8,491 nt of DNA from JBEIUL01 sp044356865. Its GTDB lineage: Bacteria > Planctomycetota > Phycisphaerae > Phycisphaerales > SM1A02. Within the stretch, counting starts at the first letter, position 1. Every line of letters starts with the position of its first letter. Below the pieces are notes generated by a model, which saw nothing but the letters and a program-made list of their open reading frames with translations, was not told the origin of the DNA and did no database searches. A program made the translations under genes and the position numbers. Shown here one piece after another: positions 1 through 5,497 of the stretch. The DNA lies in the NCBI GenBank assembly GCA_044356865.1, contig JBIKVN010000136.1, positions 1 through 8,491 on the forward strand. Reading direction: 5' to 3'.

Positions 1-1348
1 TCGCTGCCGATGAGGAACACCCGGTCGCGGAGGTAGTTCGCCCAATGGAACTCGATGAAGCAGAAGACGTAGTCGGGGCCCGGGGTGTCCTCGTCCTCGA
101 GGTCGTCGAAGCCGCAGATGGTCCGGACGTTCGCCGCGAGGCTTCGCATCAGGTCGTCGGTGAGGCCGGCGATCAGCGGCGGCGGGTTCACGAGCGGATC
201 CTGCGGCACGCCGCGGTCGAAGAGCCAGACGTACTGCCGCCGGTCGCCGACGTCGGTGTCGCCGAGCAGCATCCGATCCCAGAAGGCCTGCCCCGAGAGG
301 TCGCTCAGGTCGGCGATGATCGTGGTGTAGGTGTAGTCGGGAAAGCCCGCGAATTGCGGGTCGGGGTCGCGGCTCAGCAGCGAGATCGCGGTGGTGCGGT
401 GGTGGCGATCGACCAGGTGCAGCCGGCCGCCCGGGCCGAGGACGCAAGGGGCCGGGCTCTGCGCCAGCCACTTGTCGACCGCCGCGGCGCCCGCAGCGCC
501 GCCGCCGGCCTTCAGGAACAGCGACCGCGGCTTCGGCATCGTGAACTGGATCACGCCGTCGAGCCCGACGTTGTACTGCCCGGCCTGGAGCTGGGCGAGC
601 GGCGTGCGGTAGGCGGCGCCGTAGGTCGTGACGCTCTCGACGACGGTCACGAGGGTGTCCTTGGCGAGGACCATCTCGTCGCGGAAGCCGAGGGTGAGGA
701 TCATCACCGCGTCGTCGGGAAGCGGCTTGGCGTTGGTCACCGAGAGGGCGAGGCCGGCGGTGATCTCGCTCGAGATCGAGAAGTCCTCGGTGAAGCTGCG
801 GATCTCGAGGCGGGCCCAGTCGGCGCCGTATCCGGCGACCGACGCGCCGAGCCGCACTTCGATGTTCCCCACGATCCCGATGGCGCGGGCGTCGATGAAC
901 GCGTCGAACGAGGCGTCGTCGACGGTGGGATAGGTGCGGAAGGACGGCGGGGTGTACCACGCGGCGGTGTCGAACCGGCGATTCCGCTTGCCGAAGCCGA
1001 CCTGCCAGAGGCCGCGGGTGTTGGCCTCGGCCCACGCGTCCACCTCGTCCTTGCTCGGCCATGCGACGGTCGGCGACCAGGGGCCGTCGAGGCGTCGAGG
1101 GCCCAGCCCGGACCGTACTCGGCGAGTTCGTTCCCGGCGGTGGCATCCCAGGCCGAACTCCCGTCGGGACGGGTCGCCGCGAGCGGGGTCGCGGCCGAGA
1201 TGCGAACCGAGACGCCCGAGCGACCGCGGAGGCCACCGCTGTCGGCGTAGCGGCCGGCGGTCGTGGTGAGGGTGAAGGTCTCGGCGGCCGCGGGGGCCGC
1301 GAGGGCGAAGAGGAGGACGGTGGCGACGGTGGGGGAAGAGAGCTTCAT
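1..1348 (-). CDS. Secreted protein with ParB-like nuclease motif (partial, internal frameshift)
   Basis: The ATG at 1348 opens a Sec signal peptide (MKLSSP, hydrophobic core VLLFALAAPAAA, predicted cleavage before ETF at residue 23). The N-terminal frame is coherent to about residue 89 (ends ALDASTAP). From 1079 down to the left edge the coherent frame is the -1 frame: it starts WSPTVAWPSKDEVDAW, has no stop, and reaches HWANYLRDRVFLIGS at position 3. A ParB-like signature, LHLVDRHHRTTAI, lies near residue 314 (D314, H316, H317 if the frame is restored), preceded by PCVLGPGGR. It resembles the putative ParB-like nuclease family (ParBc_2 type). The region between signal peptide and motif (residues 23-280) matches nothing I know. 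The protein should be exported, so a role in chromosome partition is unlikely; the function is unknown. Without the shift the frame continues to 737 as a low-complexity Arg/Pro/Ser run (203 aa total). The C-terminus lies outside the window. The family call is from motif recognition only. Confidence 0.68.
1080..1083 (-). other. Apparent one-base deletion (frameshift) in the ParB-like gene
   Basis: Four G on the plus strand (CCCC on the coding strand) mark the point where the good reading frame changes. Upstream the coding frame has first codon bases at positions equal to 1 modulo 3; downstream at 2 modulo 3. One extra C would give a smooth ...DASTAP-WSPTVAW... protein. Homopolymer length error in the assembly, a real inactivating mutation, or -1 slippage are all possible; the first is the simplest. 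Confidence 0.7.
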
Positions 1349-1545
1349 CGAGGAGTCCGGGGAGCATTGAGTGTGGCCCGAACGGCCCGAATGGGAAGCC
1401 CGCGTCGGTTGATTTGCGGCGTTTGTGATCCCTCGTTTGTCGGCGCCGATTCGGACTGCGACGGGTTCGCGGCCGATCCGGCTTCCGCCCGCGGGGCCGG
1501 CCACCGTCCGAAGGGCGGTCCACGCCCCTGGGATCCCGGCCGAAA

Positions 1546-1559
1546 CTGCCGATCGGCAG
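1546..1559. promoter_or_regulatory. Perfect 14-bp palindrome, candidate operator in the accA promoter
   Basis: CTGCCGATCGGCAG is its own reverse complement. It ends 4 bp before the TATACT hexamer at 1564 and so fills the position of the -35/-10 spacer. A protein bound here would block RNA polymerase. No regulator is encoded nearby, so the cognate factor is unknown; repression of fatty-acid synthesis is only an inference. Confidence 0.45.
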
Positions 1560-1563
1560 CCCG

Positions 1564-1569
1564 TATACT
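1564..1569 (+). promoter_or_regulatory. -10 element of accA (TATACT)
   Basis: TATACT matches five of six bases of the TATAAT consensus and ends 9 bases before the accA ATG. I see no good -35 hexamer 16-18 bp upstream. Transcription starting 6-8 bases downstream would yield a leader of 0-3 nt, that is a leaderless or nearly leaderless mRNA. There is no Shine-Dalgarno sequence before the ATG. Confidence 0.6.
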
Positions 1570-1578
1570 CCCGCCCCC

Positions 1579-2562
1579 ATGGCCCGTCAGGGGTACAGCG
1601 CGACCTATCGCCTCGACTTCGAGTCGCCGGTCCTTGAGCTCGAGTCGCAGATCGACGCCCTCGCCGAGCGGCCCCGGGCCGAGGAGTTCCGTTCCGAGAT
1701 CGAGGTTCTCGAGAAGACCCGCGAGGCCCTTCTCGCAAAGACCTACTCGAACCTGACCCCGTGGCAGACCGTCCGGGTCGCCCGGCATCCGCACCGGCCC
1801 CAGACCTCGGACTACATCCAGTTGATGTGCCGGGACTTCTGTGAACTCCACGGGGACCGGCGGTTCGGCGACGACCCGGCGATCCTGACCGGTTTCGCCC
1901 GCATCGGGCCGCTCAAGGTGATGCTGGTCGGGCACCAGAAGGGCAAGACCACCGCCGAGAAGATCGCCTGTCACTTCGGTTGTGCCCATCCCGAGGGTTA
2001 CCGCAAGGCGATTCTCAAGATGAAGCTCGCCGAGAAGTTCCGGGTGCCGATCGTGACCCTCGTCGACACGCCCGGGGCGTATCCCGGAGTCGGCAGCGAG
2101 GAGCGGGGGATGGCCCAGGCGATTGCCGAGAACCTCTTCGAGATGAGTCGGCTGAAGACTCCGATCGTCAGCGTCGTGATCGGCGAGGGCGGATCGGGCG
2201 GGGCCTTGGGCATTGCGGTCGCCGATCGCGTTGCCATGCTCGAGCACAGTTGGTACTCGGTGATCAGTCCCGAAGGGTGTGCGGCGATTCTTTGGAAGGA
2301 AGCCAACGAGGAGACCAACACCCGGGCGGCCGAGGCGCTGGCGTTGACCGCCCGGCGGAATGTCCAGAACGGGCTGGTCGATGACCTGATCCCCGAGCCG
2401 GTGGGCGGCGCGCATCGAGATCCGAAGGCCACGGCGGACCGGGTCCAAGGTTGGATCGTCGATCGCATTCGTGAGCTTTCTCGGATCAACCCGGAGACGC
2501 TGGTTCGGCAGAGGTACGATAAGTTCCGCAAGATCGGAGCTTTTGATCGCGCTTTGCCGTAA
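1579..2562 (+). CDS. accA: Acetyl-CoA carboxylase carboxyltransferase subunit alpha
   Basis: With AccD (beta), this subunit forms the carboxyltransferase that moves the carboxyl group from carboxy-biotin on AccB to acetyl-CoA, giving malonyl-CoA for fatty-acid synthesis in the cytoplasm. The 327-residue product is close to the usual length (319 in E. coli). Visible signatures: an N-terminal helical part with FESPVLELESQI (residues 14-25); RPQTSDYIQL (73-82); ELHGDRRFGDD (89-99); GHQKGKTTAEKI (118-129); PEGYRKA (138-144); VDTPGAYPGVGSEERG (162-177); the oxyanion-forming glycine stretch GEGGSGGA (202-209); and YSVISPEGCAAILWK (226-240). The end, IPEPVGGAHRDP (271-282), is also family-typical. 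The ATG at 1579 fits both the N-terminus of the family and the -10 hexamer 9 bases upstream. accD is not in the window and the gene appears to be transcribed alone. Nothing is missing. Confidence 0.97.
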   Translation: MARQGYSATYRLDFESPVLELESQIDALAERPRAEEFRSEIEVLEKTREALLAKTYSNLTPWQTVRVARHPHRPQTSDYIQLMCRDFCELHGDRRFGDDPAILTGFARIGPLKVMLVGHQKGKTTAEKIACHFGCAHPEGYRKAILKMKLAEKFRVPIVTLVDTPGAYPGVGSEERGMAQAIAENLFEMSRLKTPIVSVVIGEGGSGGALGIAVADRVAMLEHSWYSVISPEGCAAILWKEANEETNTRAAEALALTARRNVQNGLVDDLIPEPVGGAHRDPKATADRVQGWIVDRIRELSRINPETLVRQRYDKFRKIGAFDRALP

Positions 2563-2627
2563 GAAGGCCCTTGGTTCGGTCCGGAAGCGCCCTCGCGGAA
2601 GTCTGGGGCTTCGGCGATAAAGCGGCT

Positions 2628-2656
2628 TTGACCTTCGGGGGCCAATCCGCTATCAT
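2628..2656 (+). promoter_or_regulatory. Sigma-70-type promoter for the DksA-like gene
   Basis: TTGACC (2628-2633) and TATCAT (2651-2656) are separated by exactly 17 bp, each matching five of six consensus bases. This is the best promoter in the window. Transcription would start near 2663, leaving a leader of about 150 nt before the GTG at 2813, in contrast to the near-leaderless genes around it. Confidence 0.65.
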
Positions 2657-2659
2657 CCC

Positions 2660-2674
2660 GGCCCCCTCCGGGCC
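2660..2674 (+). other. Small GC hairpin at the start of the DksA-like leader
   Basis: GGCCC (2660-2664) pairs with GGGCC (2670-2674) across a 5-base loop. It overlaps the expected transcription start, so it may sit only partly in the RNA. It could be chance in GC-rich DNA. Confidence 0.25.
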
Positions 2675-2812
2675 GCGTAGTGTTCTCGGACCGGATGGCG
2701 CTGGGGTCTCTGCGGCTTCCGACGCTTCTCGATCCACCGAGAGGATCCGCTGGGGGGCGTCTCCCTTGCGTGCGACGTTGGTTGCGTCGGCGTCGGCTCT
2801 TTGGGCAGCAAC

Positions 2813-3913
2813 GTGGCCACCTCGAAGAACAACCCCAAGACCAAGGTTCCGGCGAAGTCTGCCGCCAAGGGCAAGACGAAGGCGGCCTCGGCGAAACCGG
2901 CTGCTTCCAAGGGTGCCCCCAAGCCCGCCCCGAAGGCGGCGAAGCCGGCTTCGAAGTCCGTTTCAGGGCCGTCTCCCAAGCCAACGGCTAAGGTGCCCGC
3001 GAAGCCCGATCCGAAGGCCGCGAAGGCTGATCCGAAGGTTGTATCGAAGGCTCCCGCCAAGCAGCCGCCGGCGAAGCCCGCGGCGGTGGCGCCCGCGAAG
3101 TCTTCGGGCGCGGCCAAGAAGTCGCCCGACCAGAAGCCGTCCCCGAAGCCATCCCAGAAGCCCTCCCCGAAGCCATCCCAGAAGCCCTTGACGAAGAGCG
3201 CCGGCGAGAAGACCAAGGTTTCCGGCAAGGTCGATACTCCGGCCCCCAAGTCTGGTCCCAAGGCTGGCCCCAAGGCTGGCCCGAAGGTTGGCCCTAAACC
3301 TGCCGAGAAGTCTGGCCCGGCCAAGCCGGCCCCGGCGAAGAAGGGCCCGATCGATTTCAGCACCGCCAAGAGTGTGGCGGCTGCGGCGGTCGTGGCGACC
3401 CCGGACGCCCAGGGCTATGTCATGATCAACGGCCGGCGGGTACGGGTGCTGAGCGCCGCGGCGGTTCCGACGAAACGCAAGATCGCGGCCGCCCCGGCGG
3501 CCGAGGAGAAGCCCGAGCCGCAGATCTCGAGCATCAAGACAAAGCTCTCGGCGAAGGACCTCGAGGACTACAAGCAGCGGCTGCTGCAGAAGCGGCGACA
3601 GGTGTTCGGCATGATCACCGGCATGGAAGACGAGGCGCTGCGGTCGAGCGGCGGCAACCTCTCGAACATGCCGCTCCACATGGCCGACATCGGCACCGAC
3701 ACCTACGACCAGGATTTCACGCTCGGCATGGCCGAGAGCGAGCGCGGGCTGATGAACGAGATCGACGACGCGCTCCGCCGCATCGAGGATCGCACCTACG
3801 GCGTCTGCCAGATGAGCGGACAGCCGATCCCGAAGGCCCGGCTCGATGCGAAGCCTTGGGCCAAGTACACCGTCGAGTCGGCCCGCCGGATCGAGAGCGG
3901 ACAGGCTCGCTGA
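2813..3913 (+). CDS. DksA/TraR-family regulator with long Lys/Ala/Pro tail
   Basis: The product is 366 residues from GTG 2813 (MATSKNNPK). An in-frame TTG at 2801 would add four residues; neither start has a clear Shine-Dalgarno sequence. I prefer the GTG because MATSK is a natural N-terminus. Residues 1 to about 180 are a low-complexity basic tail of AKP, PKP and GPK units, like a histone H1 tail and probably disordered and nucleic-acid-binding. Then come VMINGRRVRV (about 203-212) and a DksA/TraR module: helical LSAKDLEDYKQRLLQKRR (from 245), MADIGTDTYDQDFTLGMAESER (290-311) and ALRRIEDRTYGVC (320-332). Canonical DksA binds RNA polymerase through its secondary channel and has a four-cysteine zinc finger. 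Here only C332 remains; the other positions are S335, T353 and S356, so zinc is probably not bound. RNA-polymerase binding is inferred from family. lspA follows 47 bases downstream and could be co-transcribed. Confidence 0.88.
   Translation: MATSKNNPKTKVPAKSAAKGKTKAASAKPAASKGAPKPAPKAAKPASKSVSGPSPKPTAKVPAKPDPKAAKADPKVVSKAPAKQPPAKPAAVAPAKSSGAAKKSPDQKPSPKPSQKPSPKPSQKPLTKSAGEKTKVSGKVDTPAPKSGPKAGPKAGPKVGPKPAEKSGPAKPAPAKKGPIDFSTAKSVAAAAVVATPDAQGYVMINGRRVRVLSAAAVPTKRKIAAAPAAEEKPEPQISSIKTKLSAKDLEDYKQRLLQKRRQVFGMITGMEDEALRSSGGNLSNMPLHMADIGTDTYDQDFTLGMAESERGLMNEIDDALRRIEDRTYGVCQMSGQPIPKARLDAKPWAKYTVESARRIESGQAR
3141..3188 (+). repeat. Two identical 24-bp tandem repeats in the DksA-like tail
   Basis: Bases 3141-3164 and 3165-3188 are identical and encode the eight-residue unit SPKPSQKP twice; a degenerate copy precedes them at 3131-3140. 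Perfect nucleotide identity points to recent duplication by slippage, and the copy number may vary between strains. Confidence 0.85.
3254..3301 (+). repeat. Four 12-bp tandem repeats in the DksA-like tail
   Basis: Units at 3254, 3266, 3278 and 3290 resemble GGCCCCAAGGCT and encode GPKA, GPKA, GPKV and GPKP. The copies have diverged at one to four bases each, so this array looks older than the 24-bp pair at 3141-3188. Confidence 0.8.
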
Positions 3914-3917
3914 GTCT

Positions 3918-3941
3918 CGCGGCGGTCGCGGGCGAGCCGCG
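3918..3941 (+). other. GC hairpin between the DksA-like gene and lspA
   Basis: CGCGGC (3918-3923) can pair with GCCGCG (3936-3941) around a 12-base loop. It begins 5 bases after the TGA of the DksA-like gene. No T-run follows, so it is not a classical intrinsic terminator; it may stabilise the 3' end or attenuate read-through into lspA. Confidence 0.3.
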
Positions 3942-3945
3942 GTCG

Positions 3946-3951
3946 TACGAT
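3946..3951 (+). promoter_or_regulatory. -10-like element of lspA (TACGAT)
   Basis: TACGAT matches four of six consensus bases and ends exactly 9 bases before the lspA ATG, the same offset as for accA. It overlaps the 8-bp palindrome TCGTACGA (3943-3950). No -35 hexamer is evident. If used, the lspA transcript would be leaderless. Confidence 0.45.
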
Positions 3952-3960
3952 GGCACTCCC

Positions 3961-4617
3961 ATGACCGACCCGGAGCCTAGCCCCGCGATCGAAGCGCCTG
4001 CATCCGCCGATCCACCGGCGTGGCGGAGCTCCGCCGCGTGGGCCACGATGCTCGGGGTCTTCGCGGCCGGCGTGGCGATCGACATCGCCACCAAGTACTG
4101 GGCGTTCCGTACCGTCGCCGGCAGGCCGGTCGACCTCGTCTACGAGGAGGTCGTCGGAAACATGGGGTATCCCTTGCCGCGGCACGAGGGCGTACGGGTC
4201 CTGCCCTTCGACCTGCTCGACTTCCATCTCGTGCTGAACCACGGCGCCGTCTTCGGCATCGGCCAGCGGCGCCGCATGGTGTTCGTCCTGTTCACGCTCG
4301 TCGCGATCGGCGTCGCCCTTGCGGTGTTCGCGCGATGGAGCCGTGCGTCGCAGCGGTGGGTGCATGTCGGCCTCGGGCTGATTCTCGCGGGCGGCATCGG
4401 GAACCTGTACGACCGCGTGCGCTACGGGGCGGTGCGCGATTTCCTGCACATGTTCCCTCGGTGGGAACTGCCCTTCGGCTGGCGGTGGCCCGGCAACTCG
4501 AGCGGCGAGGTCTTCCCGTGGGTATTCAACGTCGCGGACGTGCTGCTGCTGGCGGGTATGGGCATCCTGCTCGTCTGGATGAACCGGACCGAGCGGAAGG
4601 ACTCCGCGGCGGAGTGA
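3961..4617 (+). CDS. lspA: Signal peptidase II (lipoprotein signal peptidase)
   Basis: This inner-membrane aspartyl protease removes the signal peptide of diacylglyceryl-modified prolipoproteins before the lipobox cysteine. From ATG 3961 the product is 218 residues, longer than the usual 150-170. Signatures: DIATKYW (41-47) at the end of the first membrane helix; NHGAVFGI (93-100); GGIGNLYDRV (144-153) with catalytic D151; and VFNVADV (188-194) with catalytic D193. Four membrane helices are visible, at about 25-45, 105-125, 134-150 and 188-207. Extra material: a Pro/Ala-rich N-terminal extension of about 20 residues; a stretch between helix 1 and the NHGA motif (about 51-88); and a Trp/Pro-rich loop (164-187) that pushes the catalytic aspartates 42 residues apart, about twice the usual spacing. 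The frame stays open upstream to 3856 inside the preceding gene, but ATG 3961 fits the -10 hexamer. It converges with truB, leaving 9 bases between the stops. Confidence 0.95.
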   Translation: MTDPEPSPAIEAPASADPPAWRSSAAWATMLGVFAAGVAIDIATKYWAFRTVAGRPVDLVYEEVVGNMGYPLPRHEGVRVLPFDLLDFHLVLNHGAVFGIGQRRRMVFVLFTLVAIGVALAVFARWSRASQRWVHVGLGLILAGGIGNLYDRVRYGAVRDFLHMFPRWELPFGWRWPGNSSGEVFPWVFNVADVLLLAGMGILLVWMNRTERKDSAAE

Positions 4618-4626
4618 CCGGTCGGG

Positions 4627-5364
4627 TCAGCCGAGCCGGGCGAGTGCGGCCTCGAGCGGAAGCAGGTCGCCCGTCGCGAGCCGCTGCGGCAGCGCGTCAA
4701 GAGGCCTCGCCTCGTCGAGGGTGAACGGGCCGACCGCGGTGCGGCGGATCGAGGCGCAGTGGCCGCCGGTCCCGAGCGCGACGCCGAGGTCGCGGGCGAG
4801 GCTGCGGACGTAGAACCCCTTGCCGCAGCGGATGTCGAGGGTGACAAGCGGCCAGCGGTACGCGACGGGCTCGATCGCGTCGACGCGCACCGGGCGCGGC
4901 GCGAGTTCCATCGGCGTTCCCTTTCGCGCCGCGGCGTACGCGCGGCGACCGCCGACCTTCATCGCCGAGAACGCGGGTGGACGCTGCTGGATGGTGCCCG
5001 TGAAGCGGGCGAGGGCGGCGCGGACCGCCGCCTCGTCGGGCGGCGCGGCGACCGCGACCTCGGTGCGTTCGCCCTCGCGGTCGTCGGTCGTGGTGAACGC
5101 GGTGAGATCGATCTCGGTCCGGTAGCGCTTCTCGGTCGCCATCAGCCGCTCGATCGAGCGGGTCGCGCGGCCGAGCGCCAAGACGAGCACGCCGGTCGCG
5201 AGCGGGTCGAGGGTGCCGGCGTGGCCGGTCCGCACGCCGCCGGCGCGGCGCCGCACCGCGGCGACCGCGGTCATCGAGGTCAGCCCGAGCGGCTTGTCGA
5301 GCACGAGAATGCCCGAGAAATCCGCGGCACTTCCGGCCGATCCGTTCGTCTTGTCGCTCGTCAC
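4627..5364 (-). CDS. truB: tRNA pseudouridine-55 synthase
   Basis: TruB isomerises U55 in the T-loop of most elongator tRNAs to pseudouridine. The 245-residue product starts with GTG at 5364 (MTSDKTNG), after which VLDKPLGLTSMTAV (21-34) matches the family N-terminus. The catalytic motif GHAGTLDPLATGVL (47-60) holds the nucleophile D53. Other family blocks: EKRYR (78-82); the RPPAFSAMKVGGRRAY block (128-143); and CGKGFYVRSLARDLG (180-194). The chain ends soon after LDEARPLDAL and lacks a full PUA-like C-terminal domain, so it is a short-form TruB. The N-terminal 16 residues, rich in Ser and Gly, are an extension. It converges on lspA and is divergent from the tRNA-Ser gene, one of its likely substrates. 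A -10-like hexamer ends 9 bases before the GTG. All catalytic residues I can check are present. Confidence 0.95.
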   Translation of the reverse strand: MTSDKTNGSAGSAADFSGILVLDKPLGLTSMTAVAAVRRRAGGVRTGHAGTLDPLATGVLVLALGRATRSIERLMATEKRYRTEIDLTAFTTTDDREGERTEVAVAAPPDEAAVRAALARFTGTIQQRPPAFSAMKVGGRRAYAAARKGTPMELAPRPVRVDAIEPVAYRWPLVTLDIRCGKGFYVRSLARDLGVALGTGGHCASIRRTAVGPFTLDEARPLDALPQRLATGDLLPLEAALARLG

Positions 5365-5378
5365 GCCACCGTTACACT
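5351..5378 (+). promoter_or_regulatory. Promoter of tRNA-Ser
   Basis: TTGTCG (5351-5356) and TACACT (5373-5378) are 16 bp apart, each matching four of six consensus bases. The -10 ends 13 bases before the mature tRNA 5' end at 5392, a usual distance for a tRNA gene. The -35 lies inside the truB coding region. Confidence 0.5.
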
Positions 5379-5379
5379 A
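5374..5379 (-). promoter_or_regulatory. -10-like element of truB (TAGTGT)
   Basis: On the minus strand TAGTGT has the form TANNNT but matches only three of six consensus bases. It ends 9 bases before the GTG start of truB, the same offset as for accA and lspA. It overlaps the -10 of the divergent tRNA-Ser promoter by five bases, so the two promoters should compete. Confidence 0.35.
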
Positions 5380-5391
5380 CTCGCTTCCCCG

Positions 5392-5478
5392 GGACAGGTG
5401 TCCGAGCGGTTGAAGGAGCAGCATTGGAAATGCTGTATAGGGGTAACCCTATCGCGGGTTCGAATCCCGCCCTGTCCG
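5392..5478 (+). tRNA. tRNA-Ser, anticodon GGA
   Basis: The 87-base gene folds as a class II tRNA. The acceptor GGACAGG (5392-5398) pairs with CCTGTCC (5471-5477), with discriminator G at 5478. The anticodon stem CAGCA/TGCTG encloses the loop TTGGAAA with anticodon GGA at 5426-5428, reading UCC and UCU. A long variable arm (ATAGGG/CCCTAT) is typical of serine tRNA, and the T-arm GCGGG-TTCGAAT-CCCGC is canonical. CCA is not encoded (GTT follows). It lies between truB and the PLP enzyme gene, both on the other strand, and is probably transcribed alone. Confidence 0.96.
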
Positions 5479-5497
5479 TTCCCGATGTGGCCGGCCG

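Noticed and set aside
45..1250. Long plus-strand open frame (401 codons)
   Set aside because: It is antisense to the coherent ParB-like protein; its product is Arg/Val/Gly/Asp-rich with no motif, as expected of a shadow frame in high-GC DNA.
1375..1392. 9-bp direct repeat (GGCCCGAA followed by C or T) upstream of the ParB-like gene
   Set aside because: Too short, with no link to a promoter element; probably chance.
1345..2448. Minus-strand open frame across accA
   Set aside because: Fully antisense to accA, whose family match is unambiguous.
2680..2991. Plus-strand open frame in the DksA-like leader, possible small gene or upstream frame
   Set aside because: It runs deep into the DksA-like coding region, has low-complexity Arg-rich content and no ribosome binding site.
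2653..3369. Minus-strand open frame rich in Gly/Ala/Phe
   Set aside because: It is the reverse complement of the Lys/Ala/Pro tail; the repeats alone create the pattern.
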